Source: an uncultured Aquimarina sp.
GTDB taxonomy: Bacteria > Bacteroidota > Bacteroidia > Flavobacteriales > Flavobacteriaceae
Direction of reading: 5' to 3'
Length of the DNA: 64,000 nucleotides
Assembly: GCA_947497175.1 (NCBI GenBank)
Contig: CANMFM010000006.1
Location: forward strand, 124,001 to 188,000
Shown here: piece after piece, positions 1 to 8,727 of the stretch
How the letters are laid out: the number at the start of each line of letters is the position of its first letter
Numbering within the stretch: the stretch's first letter is position 1
Notes under the pieces: model-generated
The model's database searches: none
Told to the model about the DNA's origin: nothing
What the model saw: only the letters and a program-made list of their open reading frames with translations
Translations under genes and position numbers: made by a program

Positions 1-1495
1 TTTTAAGATTAAAAAAGCTATTTAATTTATATAAACTATGTAGTTTAATACCGCTTTCTAAAACGTCATTTTCTTGCAATAAACGCTGGTCACTTAAAAT
101 ATCAGAATTTATTGCTTCAAGTCCATAATTCGTACCGTATAATAATAGTTCACTTCTAAAAGAGTCATTCCAGTTTCTTTGATACGAGATGCCGGCTGCG
201 CTATTATTTTGTTGTATACTACTTTCTCGGGCAATATTTATTTGATCGATTAATGTATTTTCCTGAAAAACAAGACTGTTTTTAATAATTAGTCCATTAA
301 TTTTTAATAAATCCTTTGGAGTTAATTGATATAACCATCTCAGGCTGGCGTCATAAAAAGAAAATTCATCATCTGTATTGAATATACCTTCTGTTGTGTT
401 TACAACTTCAGAATCTTGAAAAACTTTGTCAAAAAATTGAGAATAAGTTGGAGTCTCCACAAGTTCGCTTATAGATTTTCTAACGGATAGTTGCAATGAT
501 GATTTTGTACCCAAAGGAGTGTCGATATAAGCATCTGCACTAATCATATTTATCCCCAAACTTGCATCTAAAGATTGATTGATCTCATTTGTTGTATTCA
601 TGGCAATAACACTGGATACACCGTCTCCGTAACGTGCACTGGTTCCATTTTTGATAAGCTGAACATTTCTGGTCAGGTATGGATTAAATGCAGATATAAG
701 ACCAAAAAAATGCCCTGATTGATACATTTTGATTCCATCCCAGAGAATTAGATTTTGATCATTAGTACCGCCTCTTACATTGATATCTGATACCGTTTCT
801 TCTACACTGAGTATACCAGGAAGCGCTTGTATGGTTTGTAATAAATCAGGTTCAATTAGGCCAGGTAATATGCCAAAATCAGTATAGTCAATAACAATGG
901 ATCCATCAGATTTTTTATCAATTCCTTTTATCAAATAATCGTTGAGGATTACTTCGGTCAAATATTGAACTTCAGGAGTTAAGTATACCACTATGCATGG
1001 TGTTTTTAATAAGTCTTTGGCAGGAATTATTACAGTCTTAAACCCTATAAAATTAATCGTTATTAGTGTTTTTGGGTTATCGATGATAAGATTAAACGAA
1101 CCATTTTTATCACTAATAGTAGAATTTGTTTTTGTCTGAATTGTTGCATTTTCCAATACTTTATTATCCAAAAGGGATTGGATGACTCCGCAAATTTGAT
1201 ACTTTTGATTTTTACGATTTAATGCAATGTCTTTTTCATTTAAAAAAGTGTACTCCAAAGGAGTATTTTGTCTTAAATATTCAATGGTTTTTTTTAAATT
1301 TAATGTGTCAGAGGGGCTTTGTATTAGTATCTCATCTATATCTTCATCTATATAAGTAAAGCGACAATTAAATTTTTCCTGAACCTGATTTAGTACTGAC
1401 AAAAGGGTGAATTTATCCTTGTCAGACTGTGAGTACGTCTGGTAACTTGAAAAAAAAAGGATGATAAGTATAGCTGTGATATTGGTTTTGATCAC
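1..1495 (-). CDS. TonB-dependent receptor with N-terminal STN domain (partial, C-terminus beyond window)
   Basis: I translated this frame by hand; it is open from a GTG at 1495 to the window edge (about 498 codons). After a signal peptide comes an STN-like domain (about residues 25-90, FTLLSVLNQVQEKF), then a carboxypeptidase-regulatory-like beta domain (about 105-185) and a TonB plug with SVEETVSDINVRGGTNDQN and DGVSSVIAM. The beta-barrel starts but is cut off. An in-frame stop lies two codons upstream of the GTG, so GTG is the only plausible start; it overlaps the fecR TGA (GTGA), which suggests translational coupling. STN-bearing receptors normally signal substrate binding through FecR to an ECF sigma factor, and both partners lie directly upstream. 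The ligand (siderophore, glycan or other) cannot be told; no SusD gene is visible, though one could lie outside the window. Confidence 0.88.
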   Translation of the reverse strand, partial: MIKTNITAILIILFFSSYQTYSQSDKDKFTLLSVLNQVQEKFNCRFTYIDEDIDEILIQSPSDTLNLKKTIEYLRQNTPLEYTFLNEKDIALNRKNQKYQICGVIQSLLDNKVLENATIQTKTNSTISDKNGSFNLIIDNPKTLITINFIGFKTVIIPAKDLLKTPCIVVYLTPEVQYLTEVILNDYLIKGIDKKSDGSIVIDYTDFGILPGLIEPDLLQTIQALPGILSVEETVSDINVRGGTNDQNLILWDGIKMYQSGHFFGLISAFNPYLTRNVQLIKNGTSARYGDGVSSVIAMNTTNEINQSLDASLGINMISADAYIDTPLGTKSSLQLSVRKSISELVETPTYSQFFDKVFQDSEVVNTTEGIFNTDDEFSFYDASLRWLYQLTPKDLLKINGLIIKNSLVFQENTLIDQINIARESSIQQNNSAAGISYQRNWNDSFRSELLLYGTNYGLEAINSDILSDQRLLQENDVLESGIKLHSLYKLNSFFNLK

Positions 1496-2403
1496 TCTTT
1501 ATACAGGGTTATGTTGTTATTGTCAATCTCATATTTCAAACGCATTGGTATGGTTATAGATTGTAATGCGGTTTTAATATCTGAATGTACAAAATTACCA
1601 GTAAAAAGTTTATCTCGATCTATGTTTTTTGCAATAATTATGACATTATATTGTCTTTCAAATTCTTGAAGAACATGCCAAAAAGGAGTGCTACTGAAGG
1701 AACTCAAATTATTCATCCAGTCTGGTTTTGCTAGAGAAGTCGTCGTGTCAAAGATTTCATTTTTTTGTATTCTAAAAACGGTACCTGCAGAAAGTTTAAT
1801 ACTGTTTTCGTTGTGCGTAACACGTACAAGACCTTCGAAGCAAGCTACTTCAAAATAATTCTCTCTTTGCTTAACATTAAATTCTGTTCCTAATACACTA
1901 ATGATACCCGATTCGGTATGCACATCAAATTTTTTTCCTTTAGCAACCTTAAAATAAGCCTCACCCTCTAATTTTATGTTACGATTATCTTCCCAGTTTT
2001 TTTTATCATATCGTATGGATGACAAAGCATTAAGTTGGACCAAAGATTGATCAGGAAGTTCCACCGATTTTTTTTGACCCGCTATCGTACTTGTATGTGT
2101 ATCTGTACTATAAAACAACGTAAAATAAGTACCAATTCCCAAAATAAATATGGCGGCAATTCTGATTAGAAAATTAAGTGAAAACTTTTTAGTAGTTCGT
2201 GTATTTCTATGCTCATGCGCTAAAGAAACCTTAAGATCCTGTAAGTTCTCTTCGGTGTTAAATTCTGGAGATTTAAATTTTTTAGCAACTTCAGAAATCT
2301 TTACAAAAGAATTATAAGCGTCTAAATTTTTAAACGCTTCTAATTCTTCCTGGGTTAATTTTTCATGGTCTAACCACTTTGTAATGAGATCTTTCTTTTT
2401 CAT
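1492..2403 (-). CDS. FecR-family anti-sigma factor
   Basis: 303-residue single-pass inner-membrane protein. Residues 1-75 form the cytoplasmic anti-sigma region (LTQEELEAFKNL), a transmembrane helix spans about 78-98, the periplasmic FecR domain covers about 105-200 (VELPDQSLVQLNA, GEAYFKVAKG, ISVLGTEFNV), and the last 70 residues look like the DUF4974/STN-like tail typical of Bacteroidota FecR proteins. It should hold the ECF sigma factor encoded just upstream inactive until the downstream TonB receptor signals. Length and domain order are normal for the family. The stop codon overlaps the receptor GTG. Assignment of the exact partner receptor is by gene order. Confidence 0.93.
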   Translation of the reverse strand: MKKKDLITKWLDHEKLTQEELEAFKNLDAYNSFVKISEVAKKFKSPEFNTEENLQDLKVSLAHEHRNTRTTKKFSLNFLIRIAAIFILGIGTYFTLFYSTDTHTSTIAGQKKSVELPDQSLVQLNALSSIRYDKKNWEDNRNIKLEGEAYFKVAKGKKFDVHTESGIISVLGTEFNVKQRENYFEVACFEGLVRVTHNENSIKLSAGTVFRIQKNEIFDTTTSLAKPDWMNNLSSFSSTPFWHVLQEFERQYNVIIIAKNIDRDKLFTGNFVHSDIKTALQSITIPMRLKYEIDNNNITLYKE

Positions 2404-2472
2404 AACAAGATTTCTGTATATATAACAATCATCAATTAAAAATTCCTACCTGTACATGTCTTATCCTTTACT

Positions 2473-2988
2473 TTATATGCCGTCGATATCTTTTCTTAGT
2501 TTTTCTAAAGCACCATAAATTCGTTTTTCGACTGCTTTTCTTGAGATTCCTAAGTAGTTTGCAATTTCTTTGTGTTTTTTACCTTCTACCCGATTAAGAA
2601 GAAAAGCTACCCGTTGAGCTTCGGTAAGATTAGAAAGAGCCTTTTGATATTTTTGTAAGTACTCTTTTTCTTGTAAGATAAACTCTGGATTCTCATTAGT
2701 TCTGTCGTTATGATCGATTTGTTGAAATTTCAACTTTACCTTATTGTGTTTTATCTGATTTAAGGATAGATTATTGGCAACTGTAAACAAAAAGCTTTTG
2801 GCTTTCTGAAGAGGGATTTTTTTACAATTATCCCAAAGCTTTATAAATGCCTCTTGTACTTTGTCTTTAGGATTAATATGCTCTCCATATTTATAATAGA
2901 TGAAATCATGTAACTCTTGTGAATGTTTTCGAAAAAGTCCTGAGAATAATTTTTCTTCACAAACATCAGTAAATAAGTCTTTAGACAT
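2473..2988 (-). CDS. ECF RNA polymerase sigma factor (FecI-like)
   Basis: 171 residues with sigma region 2 at about 18-88 (HDFIYYKYG, DKVQEAFIKLWDNC, AKSFLFTVANN) and region 4 helix-turn-helix at about 112-166 (LTEAQRVAFLLNRVEG, HKEIANYLGISRKAVEKRI). This is the size and layout of Bacteroidota 'sigma-70 family, ECF subfamily 1' proteins that pair with FecR. It lies 69 bp upstream of fecR on the same strand and should direct transcription of the fecR-receptor cassette. The divergent neighbour at 3096 starts about 107 bp away, so the short AT-rich gap 2989-3095 must carry both promoters. Confidence 0.93.
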   Translation of the reverse strand: MSKDLFTDVCEEKLFSGLFRKHSQELHDFIYYKYGEHINPKDKVQEAFIKLWDNCKKIPLQKAKSFLFTVANNLSLNQIKHNKVKLKFQQIDHNDRTNENPEFILQEKEYLQKYQKALSNLTEAQRVAFLLNRVEGKKHKEIANYLGISRKAVEKRIYGALEKLRKDIDGI

Positions 2989-3095
2989 TATTAGTATTTT
3001 TGTTAAAATTAAAAAAAATAAGATTGATGCGTAGGAATTTGCGGAAGTATGTTGTTATTATTTAAATTAGAGTGTTGGAAAAAAAAGTAAGAAGA

Positions 3096-3758
3096 ATGAA
3101 GAATTGGATATTGATTTTTGTAATTAGTTCAGTAATTCTATTGATTTCTTGTCAGGAAGAAGAAAGAGAATTTATTAATCCGGATATCGATACTACGATT
3201 CCTAGAAATTCTCAATTGGCTGGTTTAATGAAGAATGTAGTAACTCATGATGGCTCTTTCGATGATATTGTAGATCAAGGTCACTGCTTTAGCGTTAAAC
3301 TACCATATCGTATTCTGCTAAATGGTGATGAATTGGTAATTACGAGTAATCTTGATTATCAAAACATTTCTACTACTGATAGTATTGAAATTCAATTCCC
3401 AATACGAATCATTCAATCGAATCACCAAGAAAATCTAGTCGAAAATCTAGCCGAACTTGAAAATTTTAGGAATAATTGCAAATCCAATGATGAGGATATA
3501 GAGTGTATAGACTTTGTATATCCTATACTACTGTCAACCTTTGATAGTACTTCAAATCAATTAAAGACAACCGAAATTGGGCACGACTCACAAATGTTTA
3601 GTTTTATGTTAGATGTAAATCAAACCACATCTATAAGTATTAATTACCCTATAAAGTTGCTTTTACATGATGGAGCAGAGATTGAGGCACAACATAATAC
3701 TGATTTGTTAAATGAAATTCTTGATGCAGCTTCAGTGTGCGATGAGAATGACGGTTGA
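3096..3758 (+). CDS. Hypothetical lipoprotein
   Basis: 220 residues. I chose the ATG at 3096 because it gives a clean lipoprotein signal (hydrophobic core then LLISC, Cys19); an upstream GTG at 3072 would add eight basic residues. The mature part is acidic, mostly beta-strand-like, with a few cysteines (GHCFSV, NNCKSN, DIECIDF) and no motif I recognise. Segments such as GDELVITSNLDYQNI and ISINYPIKLLLHDGAEIEAQ look like two repeats of a beta domain. It sits directly upstream of two FAS1 lipoproteins and ends at a strong terminator, so it is probably its own transcription unit. Function unknown; a surface or periplasmic location is inferred from the lipobox only. Confidence 0.7.
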   Translation: MKNWILIFVISSVILLISCQEEEREFINPDIDTTIPRNSQLAGLMKNVVTHDGSFDDIVDQGHCFSVKLPYRILLNGDELVITSNLDYQNISTTDSIEIQFPIRIIQSNHQENLVENLAELENFRNNCKSNDEDIECIDFVYPILLSTFDSTSNQLKTTEIGHDSQMFSFMLDVNQTTSISINYPIKLLLHDGAEIEAQHNTDLLNEILDAASVCDENDG

Positions 3759-3783
3759 TGATGCCCTAAAAAATAAAGATTTT

Positions 3784-3809
3784 AAAACCGCCCAATGGCG
3801 GTTTTTTTT
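3784..3809 (+). terminator. Rho-independent terminator
   Basis: Nine-base-pair stem AAAACCGCC / GGCGGTTTT with a CAAT loop followed by a T-run. It lies 25 bp after the stop of the hypothetical lipoprotein and about 120 bp before the next start. Confidence 0.9.
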
Positions 3810-3927
3810 GTTTAACATTTTAAATGCAAATGTTAAACAAAAAGTTAAAGTAATGCTAAAGTCAATTTTTAGGGTTAGAGTTTTCTCTGATGAATTGTTT
3901 AATGGTCGAACAATAAATTTAAAAACC

Positions 3928-5271
3928 ATGAAAATTAAAACCATTTTTAAGACAATACTCATTACATTTTTAGTAGTAACCATGTATTCCTGCAGTGATG
4001 ATGACGATACTACTTTTCCGCCAGCATCAGAAACCATTGCAGATTTTGTTGCGGCCAATCCTAATTACAGCTCACTTTTGGCGGCTTTAGAAAGAGCAGA
4101 TTTAGTATCGGTGCTTTCCGGAAATGATAATTTCACTGTTTTTGCACCTGATAATGATGCTTTTAGTGCTTTTCTTAACGGGGCAGCTTTAACAGATATT
4201 CCTGTAGAAGATTTAAGAGAGGTATTATTAAATCATGTCATTAGTGGAACGATCACTTCTGATCAATTAACGACCGGATATGTAGGTAACGCCGCTGACC
4301 TTAGTGCTTATATTGATGTATCTAATGGAGTTGTTATCAACGGCGACGCAACTGTCACTACTGCTAATATAGATCGGTCAAACGGGGTGATTCACGCGGT
4401 AGACCAAGTAATAGAGGTACCTACAATGCTGGATTTTGTCACTTTAGATCCTAATTTGTCTTCATTGGCATCTGTGGCATCTGCTAATAGTAATGATTTA
4501 GTAATTGCGGCTTTGGGGGATGTAGATGCTGATTTGACATTGTTGGCCCCAGATAATGCAGCCTTTACTGCGCTCGGTGATGTGTCAGGATTTACATCAG
4601 CCGAGATAGAGCAAATTTTATTAAATCATGCTATTTCAGGAGGCTTACTGTCTACCGCTTTGTCAAATTCATATGCAAATACACTTGCATCATATGGGAT
4701 GCCATCTGATGAAATTAACCTAAGTATTTACATTAATACTGATGATGGTGTTTCTTTCAACGGGATTTCTAATGTAACCACGGCAGATGTTGTAGCGGTT
4801 AATGGTGTGATTCATATCGTAGATACCGTAATAACGTTACCAGATGTAACGACTTTTGCTACGGCAGATCCTAATTTCTCGACTTTAGCTACGTTGCTAG
4901 GTAATGCTAATTTGGTTCTAACATTACAAGCAGAAAACGGATCAGGAACACCACAGGCACCTTTTACAGTTTTTGCACCAACAAACACTGCCTTTTCTGT
5001 TGTGGATCCTGTACCAACAGGTCAAGATTTAGTTGATGTACTTACATACCATGTTATTGAGAATAATAATGTAAGATCTACAGATTTGGCCAGTGTAGCG
5101 GGAGCTGTTGAAACAGTAAATGGCGCTGATGTAACAATATCAGCTGATCCTGCAACAGTACAAGGTGGAGATAATGCTACCGCAAGTGCTATTATTGCAG
5201 TTGATGTGCAAGCGTCTAATGGAGTAATCCACGCTATAGATCAAGTGTTGTTGCCACCTTCAGCACGATAA
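3928..5271 (+). CDS. FAS1 (fasciclin) domain lipoprotein, three repeats
   Basis: 447 residues from the ATG at 3928, which opens a typical lipoprotein signal ending in MYSC (Cys22). The reading frame is open further upstream through the terminator at 3784-3809, so earlier starts are implausible. Three FAS1 domains of about 130 residues follow, each with the family signatures: a FTVFAPDNDAF or FTVFAPTNTAF strand, a L..HVI segment, and an SNGVIHAVDQV or NGVIHIVDTV ending. The middle domain has the more divergent LTLLAPDNAAF. FAS1 proteins are extracellular adhesion or matrix components; in Bacteroidota they are common surface lipoproteins. It precedes a second FAS1 lipoprotein with its own terminator between, so the two are probably transcribed separately. 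Binding partner unknown. Confidence 0.92.
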   Translation: MKIKTIFKTILITFLVVTMYSCSDDDDTTFPPASETIADFVAANPNYSSLLAALERADLVSVLSGNDNFTVFAPDNDAFSAFLNGAALTDIPVEDLREVLLNHVISGTITSDQLTTGYVGNAADLSAYIDVSNGVVINGDATVTTANIDRSNGVIHAVDQVIEVPTMLDFVTLDPNLSSLASVASANSNDLVIAALGDVDADLTLLAPDNAAFTALGDVSGFTSAEIEQILLNHAISGGLLSTALSNSYANTLASYGMPSDEINLSIYINTDDGVSFNGISNVTTADVVAVNGVIHIVDTVITLPDVTTFATADPNFSTLATLLGNANLVLTLQAENGSGTPQAPFTVFAPTNTAFSVVDPVPTGQDLVDVLTYHVIENNNVRSTDLASVAGAVETVNGADVTISADPATVQGGDNATASAIIAVDVQASNGVIHAIDQVLLPPSAR

Positions 5272-5281
5272 AATTTAATAT

Positions 5282-5332
5282 ATCTAAGGTTGTTCAACAA
5301 CGTTTCTTCCTTTGGGCAGCCTTAGATTTTTC
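5282..5332 (+). terminator. Probable terminator between the FAS1 genes
   Basis: Perfect 8-bp stem ATCTAAGG / CCTTAGAT followed by a T-run, with a small nested hairpin GTTGT-TCA-ACAAC inside the loop. Confidence 0.6.
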
Positions 5333-5370
5333 ACACACATCTTAATATTCTAACTTTAAAAATTATTACA

Positions 5371-7158
5371 ATGAAAACACTAATCAAAAGATTAATGGTA
5401 CCCTTGTTGTGCCTAATTTTAACAAACCTATTTGTCGCTTGTCAAGATGATGATAGCTTTCAACCTCAACAAGAACAGGAATTTGTAGAGTTTGAAGAGT
5501 CTAAAATCATTAGCTTTGATGCTATTGAAGAAATGACCCAAAATAGTATTGAGGGAGAGCTGGTAGTAGAAGAAGATATTGCTGGAAAAAATGATAAAAT
5601 ATTTAGGATTAGTAGAGAAAAAAGAGTTTATGATTTCTCAGCGACCGTAAATACCGGAGCAGGAACAGGTGCCGAAATAACGGGAGAGCTAAAGCTTAAT
5701 TTTACATTATATCACGCTAGCTTCACTATTGTAAGGGGTAATCTCACATTACCCGATGGAACCAAGGCAAGAACACGAGGTGCTATTGTAAGTGATGGAA
5801 AAGTCTATTTAATAATCAATCCACCAGGAAGAGATTTAATATTTGGTATCGGTCGTGTTGGCGATAACGGTAATTTAGAAGGTAGTTTTAGATTATTCAC
5901 ATCTGGAGGAGTCGGTAGAGGTAACTGGAATGCTGCATTAACCGAAGTTACATTTCCCGATAAGACGATAGTAGAATTAGCGGTTGAAGATGGTAGATTT
6001 ACAACTTTGGTAGCCGCATTACAAGAAGCAGAATTAGTAGATGCTTTATCAGGAGATGGCCCATTTACAGTGTTTGCTCCAACAGATGATGCTTTTGCAG
6101 CGTTAGATGAGCTCCCAAGTGGCGATACCCTTAAAGAGATTTTGTTGTATCATGTAGCTAGTGGTAGATTAAATACTTCAGAATTGTTAGCACAAGAATT
6201 AATTACAACCTTACAAGGAGAAGATGTAAAAGTAAGTCTTAATAGTGATAATGAAATTGTTATAAACGATACCGTTAAGTTACTTTCTGCAAATATCGGA
6301 GGATCAAACGGAATAATACAGGTAATCGATGCAGTTTTACTTCCACCATCATTTCAACCGTTATCATCAATAGTAGAAATAGCGGTAAATACTCCAGAAC
6401 TGTCTACTCTTGTCGGCGCATTGCAGGCTGCAGATCTGGTTGATGCACTTAGCGGCGATGGACCTTTTACAGTTTTCGCTCCAACTAATGCTGCCTTTGA
6501 TGCCTTGGATGCAATACCAAGTGGAGATGCATTAAAAGAAGTATTATTATATCATGTGGCTTCAGGTAAATTTACTGCAGAAGATCTTTTAGAAAAACAA
6601 ACGGTTACAACATTACAAGGTGATGAAGTAACCATCCAAGCTGATGAAGACGGTAACGTATTTCTTAATGAGACGATAAAAGTTGCTATAGCCGATATCC
6701 AGGCTTCAAACGGTATTATTCATGTTATTGAAGGAGTGCTACTACCTCCTGCAGATTTACAATCCATAGTAGAGATAGCGATAAACACTCCAGAACTATC
6801 TACGCTTGTTGGCGCATTGCAGGCAGCAGATCTGGTTGATGCACTTAGCGGCGACGGACCTTTCACAGTTTTCGCACCAACCAATGCTGCCTTCGATGCT
6901 TTGGATGCAATCCCCAGCGGAGATGCACTAAAAGAAGTGTTATTGTATCATGTTGCATCTGGCAAGTTTACTGCCGATGATCTATTAACAAAAGAAACCG
7001 TAACTACCTTACAGGGAGAACAAGTTACTATCGAAATGCTTAATGGAGAAGTTATTCTAAATGAGAGCATACGAGTTGCTTTGGCAAATGTTGAAGCTTC
7101 TAATGGTATTGTACATGTCATAGAAGGAGTTTTGATACCGCCATCATCAGTACATTAG
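5371..7158 (+). CDS. FAS1 (fasciclin) domain lipoprotein with unique N-terminal domain
   Basis: 595 residues. Lipoprotein signal ends at FVAC (Cys24). Residues about 60-195 form a unique beta-rich region (DFSATVNTGAGTGAEITGEL, LPDGTKARTRGAIVSDGKVY, GRGNWNAAL) that I do not recognise. Then come three FAS1 domains at about 200-325, 330-462 and 463-595, each with the TVFAPT.DAF or TVFAPTNAAF and ASNGI(I/V)HVIEGVL signatures. Domains two and three are nearly identical in protein and form a 396-bp direct repeat at DNA level. The gene follows another FAS1 lipoprotein and precedes ffh. It is probably a cell-surface adhesion or matrix protein; the N-terminal domain could confer the specific role. Confidence 0.92.
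   Translation: MKTLIKRLMVPLLCLILTNLFVACQDDDSFQPQQEQEFVEFEESKIISFDAIEEMTQNSIEGELVVEEDIAGKNDKIFRISREKRVYDFSATVNTGAGTGAEITGELKLNFTLYHASFTIVRGNLTLPDGTKARTRGAIVSDGKVYLIINPPGRDLIFGIGRVGDNGNLEGSFRLFTSGGVGRGNWNAALTEVTFPDKTIVELAVEDGRFTTLVAALQEAELVDALSGDGPFTVFAPTDDAFAALDELPSGDTLKEILLYHVASGRLNTSELLAQELITTLQGEDVKVSLNSDNEIVINDTVKLLSANIGGSNGIIQVIDAVLLPPSFQPLSSIVEIAVNTPELSTLVGALQAADLVDALSGDGPFTVFAPTNAAFDALDAIPSGDALKEVLLYHVASGKFTAEDLLEKQTVTTLQGDEVTIQADEDGNVFLNETIKVAIADIQASNGIIHVIEGVLLPPADLQSIVEIAINTPELSTLVGALQAADLVDALSGDGPFTVFAPTNAAFDALDAIPSGDALKEVLLYHVASGKFTADDLLTKETVTTLQGEQVTIEMLNGEVILNESIRVALANVEASNGIVHVIEGVLIPPSSVH
6367..7158 (+). repeat. Intragenic 396-bp direct repeat (FAS1 domains 2 and 3)
   Basis: Two adjacent copies, 6367-6762 and 6763-7158, encode FAS1 domains whose first 70 residues differ essentially only by Glu/Asp (KFTAEDLL versus KFTADDLL). 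The DNA copies differ at many third positions, so the duplication is not brand new but the protein sequence is held constant. Confidence 0.85.
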
Positions 7159-7180
7159 AATTGTATTAAAAAATTATTTT

Positions 7181-7225
7181 AAGCGACTATAATGAGTGTG
7201 AATTTATCATACGTTGTAGTCGCTT
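7181..7225 (+). terminator. Rho-independent terminator after FAS1 gene
   Basis: Twelve-base-pair stem AAGCGACTATAA / TTGTAGTCGCTT (one G-T pair) with a 21-nt loop; the stem runs into a T-rich tail (TTTTTTA). Located 22 bp after the stop codon. Confidence 0.8.
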
Positions 7226-7303
7226 TTTTATGTTAATACTTCAAAACATCTATATCTCCATGAATTCTGTAATTCCATACTTTATTTATACATCACAAAT
7301 CCT

Positions 7304-7311
7304 TAAATTTG
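7304..7311 (+). promoter_or_regulatory. Candidate -7 box upstream of ffh
   Basis: TAAATTTG matches the Bacteroidota -7 consensus TAnnTTTG and lies 45 bp upstream of the ffh start. The -33 element is not clear. Confidence 0.45.
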
Positions 7312-7356
7312 CATTTCTCTATCTAAAAAGATAGATTTTCTAAATAGAAGAAATAT

Positions 7357-8685
7357 ATGTTTGATAATTTAAGTGATAAGTTAGATAAAGCCTTACATGT
7401 TTTAAAAGGGCATGGTCAGATAACCGAAATAAATGTTGCCGAAACACTTAAGGAAGTACGACGAGCATTAGTTGACGCCGATGTAAATTATAAAATAGCC
7501 AAAGAGTTTACGGCAAGGGTAAAAGAAAAAGCATTAGGTCAAAACGTTCTTAAAAGTCTTAAGCCAGGCCAGTTAATGGTTAAATTGGTCAAAGATGAGC
7601 TTACAGAATTGATGGGAGGAGATGTTGCAGGTGTTAATCTGTCTGGAAATCCGTCAGTAATATTAATGTCTGGTTTGCAAGGTTCTGGTAAAACTACTTT
7701 TTCAGGAAAACTTGCCAATTTTCTTAAAACTAAAAAAACCAAAAAACCATTACTTGTAGCGTGTGATGTATATAGGCCTGCGGCAATTGATCAGTTGCAT
7801 ATCGTTGGAGAGCAGATTAATGTAGAGGTTTTTAGTGATAAGGGTAACCAAGATCCAGTAGCTATCGCTAAAGCAGGTGTAGCCCATGCAAAAGCTAATG
7901 GATTTAATATAGTAATCATTGATACAGCAGGTCGTTTAGCAGTTGATGAAGCGATGATGACCGAAATTAAAAACATACATCAGGCCGTAACTCCAGATGA
8001 AACTTTATTTGTAGTAGATTCTATGACAGGGCAGGATGCCGTAAATACAGCAAAAGCCTTTAATGATGTGCTTAATTTTGACGGGGTCATCCTTACAAAA
8101 CTTGATGGTGATACCAGAGGTGGTGCGGCAATATCCATTAAATCAGTGGTTAATAAACCTATTAAGTTTATTGGAACCGGTGAAAAAATGGAAGCTATTG
8201 ATGTATTCTATCCTTCTCGTATGGCTGATCGTATATTGGGGATGGGAGATGTCGTTTCTCTTGTAGAGCGAGCTCAGGAACAGTTTGATGAAGAAGAAGC
8301 TCGAAAGCTTCAGAAAAAAATTGCTAAGAATCAGTTTGGTTTTGATGATTTCTTGAAACAAATTCAGCAGATCAAAAAGATGGGTAATATGAAAGACCTT
8401 GTCGGAATGATCCCGGGAGCAGGAAAAATGATGAAAGATATGGATATAGATGATGATGCCTTTAAACACATTGAAGCGATTATACATTCTATGACTCCGG
8501 CAGAAAGAGCAAAACCACAAATTATAAATGCCAGTAGAAAAAAACGTATTGGTAAAGGTTCTGGAACATCCATCCAGCAAGTAAATCAACTACTTAAACA
8601 ATTTGATCAGATGAGCAAAATGATGAAGATGATGCAAGGCGGTGGTGGTAAACGAATGATGCAAATGATGGGTAAAATGAGATAA
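7357..8685 (+). CDS. ffh: Signal recognition particle protein Ffh (SRP54)
   Basis: 442-residue SRP GTPase that binds 4.5S RNA and signal sequences and targets nascent membrane proteins to FtsY and SecYEG. The N domain covers about 1-85; the G domain about 86-295 has the P-loop GLQGSGKTT, the DVYRPAAIDQL insertion-box region, DTAGR and TKLDGD; the Met-rich M domain follows (MKDLVGMIPGAGKMMKDMD, MMKMMQGGGGKRMMQMM). Length is normal. A -7 box lies 45 bp upstream, and folD begins 42 bp downstream on the same strand, so co-transcription is possible. Confidence 0.98.
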   Translation: MFDNLSDKLDKALHVLKGHGQITEINVAETLKEVRRALVDADVNYKIAKEFTARVKEKALGQNVLKSLKPGQLMVKLVKDELTELMGGDVAGVNLSGNPSVILMSGLQGSGKTTFSGKLANFLKTKKTKKPLLVACDVYRPAAIDQLHIVGEQINVEVFSDKGNQDPVAIAKAGVAHAKANGFNIVIIDTAGRLAVDEAMMTEIKNIHQAVTPDETLFVVDSMTGQDAVNTAKAFNDVLNFDGVILTKLDGDTRGGAAISIKSVVNKPIKFIGTGEKMEAIDVFYPSRMADRILGMGDVVSLVERAQEQFDEEEARKLQKKIAKNQFGFDDFLKQIQQIKKMGNMKDLVGMIPGAGKMMKDMDIDDDAFKHIEAIIHSMTPAERAKPQIINASRKKRIGKGSGTSIQQVNQLLKQFDQMSKMMKMMQGGGGKRMMQMMGKMR

Positions 8686-8727
8686 CAAACATATAATTTA
8701 AACTTTTATTAAGCACAACTAGGGGGA

